Shown here one piece after another: positions 27,546 through 35,401 of a stretch of DNA of 64,000 nucleotides. Within the stretch, counting starts at the first letter, position 1; each line of letters opens with the position of its first letter. A model generated the notes under the pieces. The model searched no databases, was not told where the DNA came from, and saw only the letters and a list, made by a program, of their open reading frames with translations. Position numbers and translations under genes: made by a program. This DNA is from Corynebacterium mucifaciens (lineage in GTDB: Bacteria; Actinomycetota; Actinomycetes; Mycobacteriales; Mycobacteriaceae): NCBI RefSeq assembly GCF_012396315.1, contig NZ_JAAXPF010000005.1:62001-126000 (forward strand), read 5' to 3'.

Positions 27546-29060
27546 ATGAGTTCATCCAAACCCGACATGACCACGACCGCAGGCCGCATCGAGGACCTGC
27601 GCAACCGCCTGGAAGAGGCGCAGGCCCCGGTCGGTCAGGACGCGATCGACGCAGTGCACGAGGCAGGGGGCGCGACCGCCCGCGAGCGGGTGCTGCAGCT
27701 TGTGGACGACGGCACGTTCGTGGAAACCGACGCGCTGGCCAAGCACCGGGTCGAGGCGTACAAGATGGACAAGTCGAAGCCGTCGACCGACGGCGTGGTT
27801 ACGGGCTACGGACTTATCGACGGTCGGCGGGTATGCGTGTTCTCCCAGGACCCGACGATCTTCGACGGCCAGATCGGCGAGGTGTACGCCGACAAGATCC
27901 TCAAGATCTACGACCTGGCCACGAAGACCGGCGTACCGCTGATTGGCATCTACGACTCCACTGGCCCCCGGTGGAAAGAGGGCATTGTTACCGCGCACAT
28001 GCAGGCGCAGATCCTGCGCGCCGCCACCCGCGCTTCCGGCCTGATCCCGCAGATCGCGGTTGTGGCCGGCGATGCCGCGGCACTCGCCGCAGTAACCGCC
28101 CCGCTGGCAGACATCACTGTCATGGCCGAGGGCGCGTCGCTGCATGTGACCTCACCGGACATTGTGAGCAAGGTGTCCGCAGCAGAGACCACCGCGGCAG
28201 AGCTGGGCGGCAGCGCGGTCCACGCGAACGAGACTGGGCTGGCCCAGCTGACTGCGGCCACCGACGCCGACGCGGTCGAGCTGGCGCGCGCCGTGGTGAG
28301 CTACCTGCCGCTAAACAACAAAGCCACCTCGCCTTTGGGCGCGGAGGCCGCTGCTGCTGACACCGACCTGGACACGTTCATCCCGGACGACGACAACCAG
28401 CCGTACGACGTCGCCGACATCATCGGCGCAGTCACCGACGGGGACTTCCTCGAGCTCTCGCCCGGTTTCGCGGCTTCGGTGGTCACGGGGTTCGCGCACG
28501 TGGGCGGGCGTGCTGTCGGTGTCGTGGCGACACAGCCGAGCGTGCTGGCCGGCTGCCTCACCCGCGGCGCCGCGCGGAAGGCCGCCCGCTTCATCCGCAC
28601 CTGCGACGCGTTCAACTTGCCCATCGTGCAGTTCGTGGACTCGCCGGGGTTCGTGCCGTCCGTGGAGGAGGAGCGCTCCGGCGCCGCCGCCGGTGCCGCC
28701 GCGCTCGCCTACGCCTTCGCGGAAGCACAGGTGGGCACGATCACCGTGGTCACCCGCAAGGCGTTCGGCCCCGCCTACGCCCTGCTGGGCTCCAAGGGCC
28801 TGGGAGCGGACCTGGTGTTCGCGTGGCCGACGGCACAGATCGCGCTTGCCGACGCCACCACCGCCGCCGAAGCCATCGGCACCGACGAGGCCGCCTACGC
28901 CGAGGAGAACCTCAACCCGTACGTGGCCACCGAACGCGGCCTGGTGGACGCGGTCATCGAGCCGTCCGCCACCCGCGCCCGCGTGCTCGAGGGCCTGCGC
29001 CTTTTGGAGCGCAAGGTGGCCTACCCGGCGCAGAAGAAGCACGGCAACATCCCGCTGTAA
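27546..29060 (+). CDS. accD2: Acyl-CoA carboxylase beta subunit, AccD2 (DtsR2)-type
   Basis: Carboxyltransferase-fold subunit, 504 aa. It shares the locus (next to accE and maf, near birA) and overall sequence with C. glutamicum AccD2, which with AccD3, AccBC and AccE supplies carboxylated acyl-CoA for mycolic acids. The oxyanion-hole glycines present in AccD1 (GACAGG and KAYGGAY) are not kept here: the equivalents read AGDAAALAA and KAFGPAY, so catalysis may depend on a partner. TAGACT at 27532-27537 ends 8 nt before the ATG. First gene of accD2-accE-maf. Confidence 0.85.
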   Translation: MSSSKPDMTTTAGRIEDLRNRLEEAQAPVGQDAIDAVHEAGGATARERVLQLVDDGTFVETDALAKHRVEAYKMDKSKPSTDGVVTGYGLIDGRRVCVFSQDPTIFDGQIGEVYADKILKIYDLATKTGVPLIGIYDSTGPRWKEGIVTAHMQAQILRAATRASGLIPQIAVVAGDAAALAAVTAPLADITVMAEGASLHVTSPDIVSKVSAAETTAAELGGSAVHANETGLAQLTAATDADAVELARAVVSYLPLNNKATSPLGAEAAAADTDLDTFIPDDDNQPYDVADIIGAVTDGDFLELSPGFAASVVTGFAHVGGRAVGVVATQPSVLAGCLTRGAARKAARFIRTCDAFNLPIVQFVDSPGFVPSVEEERSGAAAGAAALAYAFAEAQVGTITVVTRKAFGPAYALLGSKGLGADLVFAWPTAQIALADATTAAEAIGTDEAAYAEENLNPYVATERGLVDAVIEPSATRARVLEGLRLLERKVAYPAQKKHGNIPL

Positions 29061-29070
29061 GGAGGCTGAC

Positions 29071-29256
29071 GTGGATATTCAGGTACTCAAGGGCAATCCC
29101 ACCGAGGCGGAGCTCGCCGCGCTCTCCCAGGTGCTGGAACAGCTCCAGCGCGAGCGCAAACTCGCCGGCGTGCGGCCCGACGCCAACCTCTGGGGCGCTG
29201 CGCACCCGGCCACAGCGTTTAACCCGCACGCGTTCGACTCGGCGGCGTACTTCTGA
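29071..29256 (+). CDS. accE: Acyl-CoA carboxylase epsilon subunit
   Basis: 61 aa. Small helical subunit that bridges alpha and beta subunits of actinobacterial acyl-CoA carboxylases. The sequence has the family layout: a short strand (IQVLKGNPTEAELAAL), a long helix with L-x-Q-L-x-R-E-R, then a W-G-A tail. Starts at GTG with a perfect AAGGAGG 6 nt upstream, 10 nt after the accD2 stop. Its stop overlaps the maf start as TGATG. Confidence 0.9.
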   Translation: MDIQVLKGNPTEAELAALSQVLEQLQRERKLAGVRPDANLWGAAHPATAFNPHAFDSAAYF

Positions 29257-29846
29257 TGCGGCTCGTCCTGGCGTCGCAGTCGCCGTCGCGGCGCATGCTG
29301 CTCGAGCAAGGTGGTGTGGAGCCGGTGCTGCGGCCCGCCCACATCGACGAGGAGGCGTTGATCGCATCGCTTATCGACGCCCCTCCGGCCACCACCGTCG
29401 CCACCCTCGCCCGGGCCAAGGCCGAAACCGCTATCGCCGAATTTCCCGACGACGTGGTGGTGGGCTGCGACTCGATGCTGCTACTCGACGGCGCGCTGCT
29501 GGGCAAGCCCCACACCGTTGAGGAGACGGTGCGCCGCTGGAAGGCGCAGCGGGGCAAAGACGCGCAGCTGCTCACCGGCCACGCCGTGTGGTTCGGCGGC
29601 GAGTGGGTCGAGGACACCGTTGCCACCACCATCCGCTTCGGCGAGGTGTCGGACGCAGACATCGAGGCCTACGCCCGCTCCGGGCAGCCCCTCGAGTGCG
29701 CCGGCGCGTTCACGCTGGAGGCGCTGGGCAGCTGGTTCATCGACTCCATCGCAGGTGACCCCACCAGCGTCATCGGCCTGTCCATGCCGTTGCTGCGTCG
29801 CTGCCTCTACCGCTTCGGGCTGGACGCCTCCGATTTCTGGGCGTAG
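29256..29846 (+). CDS. maf: Maf-like nucleotide pyrophosphatase
   Basis: 196 aa. Hydrolyses non-canonical nucleoside triphosphates and is linked to septum formation in other bacteria. Motifs: RLVLASQSPSRRMLLEQ at the N-terminus, CDSMLLLDG (catalytic Asp), GKPHTVEE, LTGHAVW and IAGDPTSVIGLSMPL. Third gene of the accD2 operon; translation is coupled through the TGATG overlap. Confidence 0.94.
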   Translation: MRLVLASQSPSRRMLLEQGGVEPVLRPAHIDEEALIASLIDAPPATTVATLARAKAETAIAEFPDDVVVGCDSMLLLDGALLGKPHTVEETVRRWKAQRGKDAQLLTGHAVWFGGEWVEDTVATTIRFGEVSDADIEAYARSGQPLECAGAFTLEALGSWFIDSIAGDPTSVIGLSMPLLRRCLYRFGLDASDFWA

Positions 29847-29884
29847 GGCACGTTCGGCCCCGGCGCGCGGGTAGCCTGGCGGCC

Positions 29885-30283
29885 ATGGAAATCAACGACA
29901 TGCTCGCGCCCAAACCCATCGAACTCCCGGCAGACCCGGCGGAGGGCAACGACCTCTTGGCGGATGACACCGCGCTCGCCCACCCCGACTCCCCCGCGGT
30001 GTGGGCCGCCCGCGCCGAGCGGGAACTTGACGGTGGCGACCTGCTCGTCGCCTACGCGTACGCCCGCACCGGCTACCACCGCTCTCTGGACCGGCTTCGC
30101 GCCAACGGCTGGAAGGGCTGGGGCCCGGTGCCGGCCTCCCACGAGCCGAACCGCGGCGTGCTCAAGGCCATCGCGATGCTGGCCCTGGCCTCGAAGGCGA
30201 TCGGCGACCAGGCGGAGTACGACCGCTGCCGCCAAATGCTCTCCGACGCGGACCCGGCAAGCGTGGCCGAGCTGTTGGACTGA
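29885..30283 (+). CDS. DUF3151 family protein
   Basis: 132 aa actinobacterial protein of unknown function with TPR-like helices (VWAARAERELDGGDLLVAYAY and the long pair after RGVLKAIAMLALAS). TAGCCT (29872-29877) ends 7 nt before the ATG, so it has its own leaderless transcript despite lying 38 nt after maf. Followed by hairpin element A. Confidence 0.8.
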   Translation: MEINDMLAPKPIELPADPAEGNDLLADDTALAHPDSPAVWAARAERELDGGDLLVAYAYARTGYHRSLDRLRANGWKGWGPVPASHEPNRGVLKAIAMLALASKAIGDQAEYDRCRQMLSDADPASVAELLD

Positions 30284-30307
30284 CAGGCCGATGGCCCCTA
30301 CAACCAC

Positions 30308-30440
30308 ATCGTCTAGCGGTGGCGAGACGACCGCTAGACGATCCCGCGCGGAGACACACATTTTCCCAGGTGGTATTGAACACGGTTACCAATACGACGC
30401 AGACCGTCTAGCGGGCCAACCTGGCTGCTAGACGGTCTGC
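30308..30440 (-). repeat. Two-hairpin CTAG element, copy A
   Basis: Reading plus: ATCGTCTAGCGGT (30308-30320) pairs perfectly with 30330-30342; a 56-nt core follows; GCAGACCGTCTAGC (30399-30412) pairs perfectly with 30427-30440. The core, read on the minus strand, matches the core of copy B at 35.3 kb, sharing CACCTGGG and an ATTGNTAA placed exactly 21 nt before it. It lies between the convergent DUF3151 and Cj0069-family genes. No ORF and no tRNA fold. Confidence 0.75.
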
Positions 30441-30496
30441 CTGTTTCGCCCTATGCGCGCCTCGTGCGTTGAATGACTGCTGGACTAGCGGAGCTC

Positions 30497-30507
30497 GTCG
30501 ATAAGCA
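30497..30507 (-). repeat. Intergenic copy of the GCTTATCGACG 11-mer
   Basis: Minus strand, 8 nt downstream of the Cj0069-family stop. Second copy outside any gene; see findings. Confidence 0.6.
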
Positions 30508-30515
30508 GACGCCCG

Positions 30516-31577
30516 CTAGGCGTGCTTCTCCTCCACGCGCTTGATTGCCTCTTCGGCCACCTTCTCCTGGATGCCCATGTCCAGCTCGGAGGTGAAGCCG
30601 ACGCAGGAGCAGTTGATTTCGCCGAGGACGTAGGTGTCTTCGCCGGTCTCGTCGTCGTCGGCGAGCATGAAGTCTGCGGTCCAGATCAGCGGAATGTCGT
30701 CGTCACCGAGCTTTTCGGCGATGACTGGGCGGGCCTCGGCGAACATCTTCAGAAGCTCCGGGCGCTCTTCCGGCTTTTGGTAGGTGTACTTCGCGCCGGA
30801 GAACAGCGTCGCGGAGAACGCGTCGCCGCCGTCGGCCGGCTTTTTGTGCACGATGAACACCGGGTCCGGCCCCACAAGCAGGATGCGGATTTCGCCTTCG
30901 ACGATGCGCGGCATGAAGCGCATGTCAACGAGCATGCCGTTGTCGCCCTCGATGTACTGGTCGCAGAAATCCATGAACTCGCCGAGCTCGCGCTCATCGG
31001 TGTGGTTGTCCACCGCCTCGGTGCACTTGAGCTTGGTGTCCAGCGGCAGCGCGGTGCCCGGCTCGACGGACTCTGCCAAGGACTTGTCGGCCAGACGCAC
31101 GCGCCAGATGCCGGAGCCGGTGGAGCCGCGGTTTTGCTTCAGCACCCGCTCGCCGTAGGACAGCGACGTGGGGAAGGTGTCGTGAAAGTCGTCGACGTCG
31201 TAGTACGCGGCGGTGTCGTCCGGCACCAGGTTGGTCCCGTTCAGCTTGACCAGGGCGTCTTTCGCGCCGTAGGCAATCATCTCCTCCGGGGTAGACATGC
31301 CCACCAGGCCAGCGTCGGACAGGCGGGTCAGCAAGTCGAAATAGCCCTTCTCACCGCCCGGGATGTTGCCCGGGTTCACGCGGGAGATGTACGCGTCGAA
31401 GTTTTCAGAGACGTAGGCGAACAGGTCGTCCGCCCATTCGGGGCGGAAGTAGACAACCTCGGAGTCCCAGCCTTTGTCCTTGATCGCGTTCACGATCGGC
31501 ATGGTGTCTTTGCGGTGGCCGTCGAAAGACTTGTCGGAGCCGCCCTCGACCTCGAAGACAACAATTGCCTTGTGCAC
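30516..31577 (-). CDS. Cj0069-family protein, ATP-grasp-like
   Basis: 353 aa. Matches the family named after Campylobacter Cj0069. Two-lobed appearance with RVLKQNRGSTGSGIWRV resembling an ATP-grasp nucleotide loop and late GEINCSCVGF resembling the metal-binding E-x-N motif, so it may ligate a carboxylate; no substrate is known. Starts at GTG 31577 with AAAGGGA 6-7 nt upstream. Its leader contains a GCCCC/GGGGC hairpin at 31601-31617. Monocistronic; divergent from the sulfurtransferase. Confidence 0.7.
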   Translation of the reverse strand: MHKAIVVFEVEGGSDKSFDGHRKDTMPIVNAIKDKGWDSEVVYFRPEWADDLFAYVSENFDAYISRVNPGNIPGGEKGYFDLLTRLSDAGLVGMSTPEEMIAYGAKDALVKLNGTNLVPDDTAAYYDVDDFHDTFPTSLSYGERVLKQNRGSTGSGIWRVRLADKSLAESVEPGTALPLDTKLKCTEAVDNHTDERELGEFMDFCDQYIEGDNGMLVDMRFMPRIVEGEIRILLVGPDPVFIVHKKPADGGDAFSATLFSGAKYTYQKPEERPELLKMFAEARPVIAEKLGDDDIPLIWTADFMLADDDETGEDTYVLGEINCSCVGFTSELDMGIQEKVAEEAIKRVEEKHA

Positions 31578-31900
31578 AGTAGGTCCCTTTCAGAATCGAA
31601 GCCCCGCATGTTGGGGCGTATCGCACCGGCGGGGCAAAGTTGATGGTCAGAACAAACTGGCCACGACCTGTGTGTTCTCGCCGACGACTGTAACCCGGGG
31701 GCGTGATTCCCACCGGGCGGGCGACGCGATAGTGCGCAAGGTCACATCTTTGCGTGTTTCGTCCGGATGCATCGAGTGCGCGGCAGCCGTATCTGTATCG
31801 TTAACGGTGGTTTGTTAACGGTGGTTTGTTACCCGCCGTCAGGTGGCGTGTTCGCGCGAGAAAGCTGCGCGGATGCGGGCGAAAAAGAAAGGTTGCCGGC
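31578..31900. other. 323-bp divergent regulatory region, no gene
   Basis: No coding frame. Contents: a GCCCC/GGGGC hairpin near the Cj0069-family start (31601-31617); an imperfect CRP/GlxR-like dyad, AGTGC-N6-TCACA, at 31731-31746; and a tandem GTTAAC repeat at 31800-31832 next to the sulfurtransferase. Confidence 0.5.
31800..31832. promoter_or_regulatory. Tandem GTTAAC repeat, 14-bp period
   Basis: GTTAACGGTGGTTT occurs twice head to tail (31800-31813, 31814-31827), followed by a third partial unit GTTACC. GTTAAC is itself palindromic. About 70-100 bp upstream of the sulfurtransferase ATG, so a candidate operator array. Confidence 0.45.
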
Positions 31901-32776
31901 ATGGGCATCGAGCTCGACAACACCCCCCAGTTCCAGGAGTACGCGCACCCGGAGAAGTTTGTCACGGCCGCGTGGCTGTCTGCGCGTCTGGGCGTTCCGG
32001 GGCTGAAAGTTGTGGAGAGCGACGAGGACGCGTTCCTCTACGACATCGGCCACATCCCGGGCGCGGTGCGCATTGACTGGAAGCGGGATCTGAATGACCC
32101 GCTGGTGCGCGACTTCATCGACGGCGAAGCATTCGCCGCCCTCATGCGTTCGCGCGGCATCAGCCGCGACGACACGGTGGTGGTCTACGGCGACTCCTCC
32201 AACTGGTGGGCGGCCTACACCGCGTGGGTGTTTGAGCTGTTCGGCCACCCGGATGTCCGCCTGCTCGACGGCGGCCGCGACGCGTGGATGGGCGAGGAGC
32301 GCGACACCTCCTTCGTCGTGCCGGAGTACCCGGCCACCGATTACCCGGTGGTGGAGCGCCAGGACGCTCCCTTCCGCGCGTTTGCGGCGGACTTGCTGGA
32401 GCACAAGCCGGCCCAGCTTATCGACGCACGTCCCGCTTCCGCCTACCTGGGCGAGGACACGCACTCCGAATCCATCGCCGCCCCTTCCCTGCGGCAGGGG
32501 CACATCCCGGGGGCGGTGAACGTGCCGTGGGGCCGGTCCGTCTTCCCCAACGCCCGCTTCCGCCCGCTGGTCGACATCAGGGCCATTTACGAGCACTTCG
32601 ACAAGGACGCGGAGACGGTGGTGTACTGCCAGCTCGGCGAGAGCTCATCGCACACGTGGTACGTGCTCAAGCACATTCTCGGGTTCACCAACGTGGCGCT
32701 CTACGACGGCTCGTGGGCGGAGTGGGGCAACATGGTCCGGATGCCCATTGCTAAGGGCCAAGCGAAGGGAGACTAG
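31901..32776 (+). CDS. Sulfurtransferase, two rhodanese domains
   Basis: 291 aa thiosulfate/3-mercaptopyruvate sulfurtransferase of the mycobacterial CysA/SseA type. Two tandem rhodanese domains: the first has YDIGHIPGAVRIDW; the second RQGHIPGAVNVPWG and the active-site Cys in VVYCQLGESSSHTW. The place upstream of accBC is the one I recall for thtR in C. glutamicum. The start has AAAGG 10 nt upstream. Moves sulfane sulfur to acceptors such as cyanide or thiols. Confidence 0.9.
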   Translation: MGIELDNTPQFQEYAHPEKFVTAAWLSARLGVPGLKVVESDEDAFLYDIGHIPGAVRIDWKRDLNDPLVRDFIDGEAFAALMRSRGISRDDTVVVYGDSSNWWAAYTAWVFELFGHPDVRLLDGGRDAWMGEERDTSFVVPEYPATDYPVVERQDAPFRAFAADLLEHKPAQLIDARPASAYLGEDTHSESIAAPSLRQGHIPGAVNVPWGRSVFPNARFRPLVDIRAIYEHFDKDAETVVYCQLGESSSHTWYVLKHILGFTNVALYDGSWAEWGNMVRMPIAKGQAKGD

Positions 32777-32867
32777 GCGCGCTAAGGCCGGGGAGCTGTA
32801 ACATGGTGCGACGTTTGACCGACGTTTGTAACGGTTTCTTTCTCCGATTGAAGGACGGGATAGCTTC

Positions 32868-34655
32868 GTGCCTACCACTGCAGCGACCACTGACCTCACC
32901 CACAGCGTGACCAAAGTGCTGGTGGCTAACCGCGGCGAGATCGCCGTGCGTGTCATCCGCGCCTGCCTGGATGAGGGGCTGGCGTCTGTCGCCGTGTACG
33001 CCGAACCCGACGCGGACGCGCCGTTTGTCCAACTCGCCGACGAGGCCTTCGCGCTGGGCGGTGAGACCGCCGCCGAGAGCTACCTGGACATGGACAAGGT
33101 GATTGCGGCTGCGAAGAAATCCGGGGCGGACGCGGTCCACCCCGGCTACGGCTTCCTCTCCGAAAACGCGGAGTTTGCCCAGAAGGTCATCGACGCCGGT
33201 CTCACCTGGATCGGCCCCTCCCCCGCATCCATCGCCGCCCTCGGCGACAAGGTCACTGCCCGCCACATCGCGGAAACCGCGCAGGCCCCGATGGCACCGG
33301 GCACCAAGGACCCTGTCTCGGGCGCTGACGAGGTTATCGCCTTCGCCGACGAGCACGGCCTGCCCGTTGCCATCAAGGCGGCGTTCGGCGGCGGCGGCCG
33401 CGGTATGAAGGTGGCCTACACCCGCGAGGAGATCCCGGAGCTCTACGAATCCGCCACGCGCGAGGCCACAGCCGCGTTCGGTCGCGGCGAGTGCTTCGTG
33501 GAGCGCTACCTGGACAAGGCCCGCCACGTGGAGGCCCAGGTGCTGGCGGATCAGCACGGCAACGTCGTCGTCGTGGGCACCCGAGATTGCTCGTTACAGC
33601 GCCGCTTTCAAAAGCTCGTGGAGGAGGCGCCGGCACCGTTCCTTACTGACGAGCAGCGCGAGCGCATCCACGCCTCCGCGAAGGCCATCTGCCGCGAGGC
33701 CGGTTACTACGGCGCGGGCACGGTGGAATACCTCGTTGGCGCGGACGGCCTGATTTCCTTCCTGGAGGTCAATACCCGCCTGCAGGTCGAGCACCCCGTC
33801 ACCGAAGAAACCACCGGCATTGACCTGGTACGGGAGCAGTTCCGCATCGCCCGCGGTGAGGCATTGCGTATCGACGGCGATCCCGTCCCCCGCGGCCACG
33901 CCATCGAGTTCCGCATCAACGGTGAAGACGCGGCCGCAAACTTCATGCCCACCCCCGGTACGGTGACCGCCTACGCGGAGCCGGCCGGCCCCGGCGTGCG
34001 CGTGGATTCGGGCGTGCGCGCAGGTTCTGTGGTCGGTGGCCAATTTGACTCCATGCTGGCCAAGCTCATCGTCACAGGCAGCACCCGCCAGGAAGCCATC
34101 GAGCGTGCCCGCCGCGCTCTCGGCGAGTACGTGGTGGCCGGCTTTCCCACCGTGATCCCGTTCCACCAGGCCGTGGTGAATAACCCTGCGTTCATTGGCG
34201 ACGCGGACGGCTTCGACGTCTATACCCGGTGGATCGAGGAGGAATGGGACGGCGAACTGCCGGCAGCCCCCGCCGGTGCCGACGCCGACACCGGCACCGC
34301 ATCGGAGGCGCCCGCGCGCCGCACGTTTACCGTGGAGGTGGACGGTCGCCGCATCGAGGTCGCCCTGCCGCAGGAGCTCGTCGCCGCAGGCCCGGCGAAG
34401 CGTAAGCCGAAGAAGCGCCAGGCTAGCAGGGCCTCCATCTCCGGCGACGCCGTCGCCTCCCCCATGCAGGCCACGGTAATCAAGGTCAACGTCGAAGAGG
34501 GTGCCGAGGTCGCGGAGGGCGACGTGTTGGTGGTTCTGGAAGCCATGAAGATGGAAAACCCGGTCAAGGCCCACAAGGCCGGCACCGTCACTGGGCTGGC
34601 CATCGAGGCTGGCGGGCAGGTGAACAAGGGCGTCGTGCTCATGGAGCTCAAATAG
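32868..34655 (+). CDS. accBC: Acyl-CoA carboxylase alpha subunit (biotin carboxylase + biotin carrier)
   Basis: 595 aa. Biotin carboxylase part: [31 protein letters not shown], the ATP-grasp loop [12 protein letters not shown], and [14 protein letters not shown]. The C-terminal carrier domain has EAMKMEN with the biotin-accepting Lys561. It charges biotin for AccD1 (malonyl-CoA) and AccD2/AccD3 complexes. Starts at GTG 32868; the nearest ribosome-binding-like sequence, GAAGGA, is rather far (12 nt), so the start is less certain than the gene. Confidence 0.95.
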   Translation: MPTTAATTDLTHSVTKVLVANRGEIAVRVIRACLDEGLASVAVYAEPDADAPFVQLADEAFALGGETAAESYLDMDKVIAAAKKSGADAVHPGYGFLSENAEFAQKVIDAGLTWIGPSPASIAALGDKVTARHIAETAQAPMAPGTKDPVSGADEVIAFADEHGLPVAIKAAFGGGGRGMKVAYTREEIPELYESATREATAAFGRGECFVERYLDKARHVEAQVLADQHGNVVVVGTRDCSLQRRFQKLVEEAPAPFLTDEQRERIHASAKAICREAGYYGAGTVEYLVGADGLISFLEVNTRLQVEHPVTEETTGIDLVREQFRIARGEALRIDGDPVPRGHAIEFRINGEDAAANFMPTPGTVTAYAEPAGPGVRVDSGVRAGSVVGGQFDSMLAKLIVTGSTRQEAIERARRALGEYVVAGFPTVIPFHQAVVNNPAFIGDADGFDVYTRWIEEEWDGELPAAPAGADADTGTASEAPARRTFTVEVDGRRIEVALPQELVAAGPAKRKPKKRQASRASISGDAVASPMQATVIKVNVEEGAEVAEGDVLVVLEAMKMENPVKAHKAGTVTGLAIEAGGQVNKGVVLMELK

Positions 34656-34726
34656 GCTTCCGCTCAACGCGGTAGGCGTCGGCAGGCGCATGCGTCGAAA
34701 CGACTCGACGGGTTAACGTGGTGCGC

Positions 34727-35239
34727 ATGGATTACACACCTGAGTTCCACTTGCGCGAAGCCACGGAGTCCGACCGCACCTACTTGCGGAGGCTGAACTA
34801 CCTCACCGACGTCTTCGGCGACGAGGGCGCCGACGTGGGCGACAGCGAACGCGAAGGCGCCGAGACGTACGTGGGCCAATGGGACCCGGAACGCGAAAGC
34901 GGCATCGTGGCGTTCGACCAGTTCGACGTGCCTGCGGGCGGGGTGTGGTTGCGCTACTGGCAGTCGCCTGACGACGGCCACGCGAACCTCTCCCCCGACA
35001 TCCCCGAAATCGCCATCGCGGTGGAGAACCGCTACGCCGGCCACAGGTTGGCGGTAAAACTACTGCAGGCAGCCGTGGACCTAGCAACGCGCCAGGGAGC
35101 ACCAAAGGTGGCGCTGTGGGTGGACCCTGACAACGAACGGGCGCGCCACCGCTACGAGTCCTTTGGCTTCAGAGACGTGGCGGGCCACGACAATGTCATG
35201 GCCGTCGACGTGGAGGACTTCAGCGCGGATAACAACTAG
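34727..35239 (+). CDS. GNAT-family N-acetyltransferase
   Basis: 170 aa. GNAT fold with the acetyl-CoA binding region around IAIAVENRYAGHRLAVKLLQ (variant of R/Q-x-x-G-x-G/A) and a terminal ERARHRYESFGFRDV, typical of these enzymes. Acceptor unknown. TAACGT (34714-34719) ends 7 nt before the ATG, so probably leaderless. Followed by hairpin element B. Confidence 0.8.
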   Translation: MDYTPEFHLREATESDRTYLRRLNYLTDVFGDEGADVGDSEREGAETYVGQWDPERESGIVAFDQFDVPAGGVWLRYWQSPDDGHANLSPDIPEIAIAVENRYAGHRLAVKLLQAAVDLATRQGAPKVALWVDPDNERARHRYESFGFRDVAGHDNVMAVDVEDFSADNN

Positions 35240-35247
35240 TGGCGCGA

Positions 35248-35378
35248 ATCGTCTAGTAGCCACCACAAGCTGCTATACGATCACGCCGTTATTGATAATT
35301 CGTTCCAACATCACCTGGGCAAACGCGCACCCGGTACCCGGACCGTATAGCAAACACCGCGCGGCCACTAGACGGTCC
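35248..35378 (+). repeat. Two-hairpin CTAG element, copy B
   Basis: ATCGTCTAGTAGC (35248-35260) pairs with 35269-35281 (one mismatch, one G-T pair); core of 58 nt with ATTGATAA and CACCTGGG at the same spacing as in copy A; then GGACCGTATAG (35340-35350) pairs with CTAGACGGTCC (35368-35378), one mismatch. Orientation is opposite to copy A. It lies between the convergent GNAT and pyc genes and overlaps the presumed pyc terminator. Confidence 0.75.
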
Positions 35379-35388
35379 GCGCGGTGTT
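35353..35388 (-). terminator. Probable pyc terminator
   Basis: Twelve perfect base pairs, AACACCGCGCGG with CCGCGCGGTGTT, 12-nt loop, followed on the minus strand by a short T-rich stretch. 14 nt past the pyc stop. It shares bases with the second hairpin of element B, so only one of the two can form. Confidence 0.55.
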
Positions 35389-35401
35389 GCGTGAGAGCGG
35401 T

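Noticed and set aside
27821..27831. Further copy of the 11-mer at accD2 (ACTTATCGACG)
   Set aside because: First base differs from GCNTATCGACG; left out of the count so that only exact matches are claimed.
30308..30342. ATCGTCTAGCGGT resembles the D-arm region of bacterial tRNA-Glu, suggesting a tRNA
   Set aside because: No anticodon stem, T-arm with GTTCGA, or acceptor stem follows; instead the sequence pairs with its own inverted copy 9 nt later.
31731..31746. GlxR/CRP site AGTGC-N6-TCACA upstream of the sulfurtransferase as a finding of its own
   Set aside because: Only one half-site is canonical; matches of this quality are expected by chance, so it is only mentioned in the intergenic entry.
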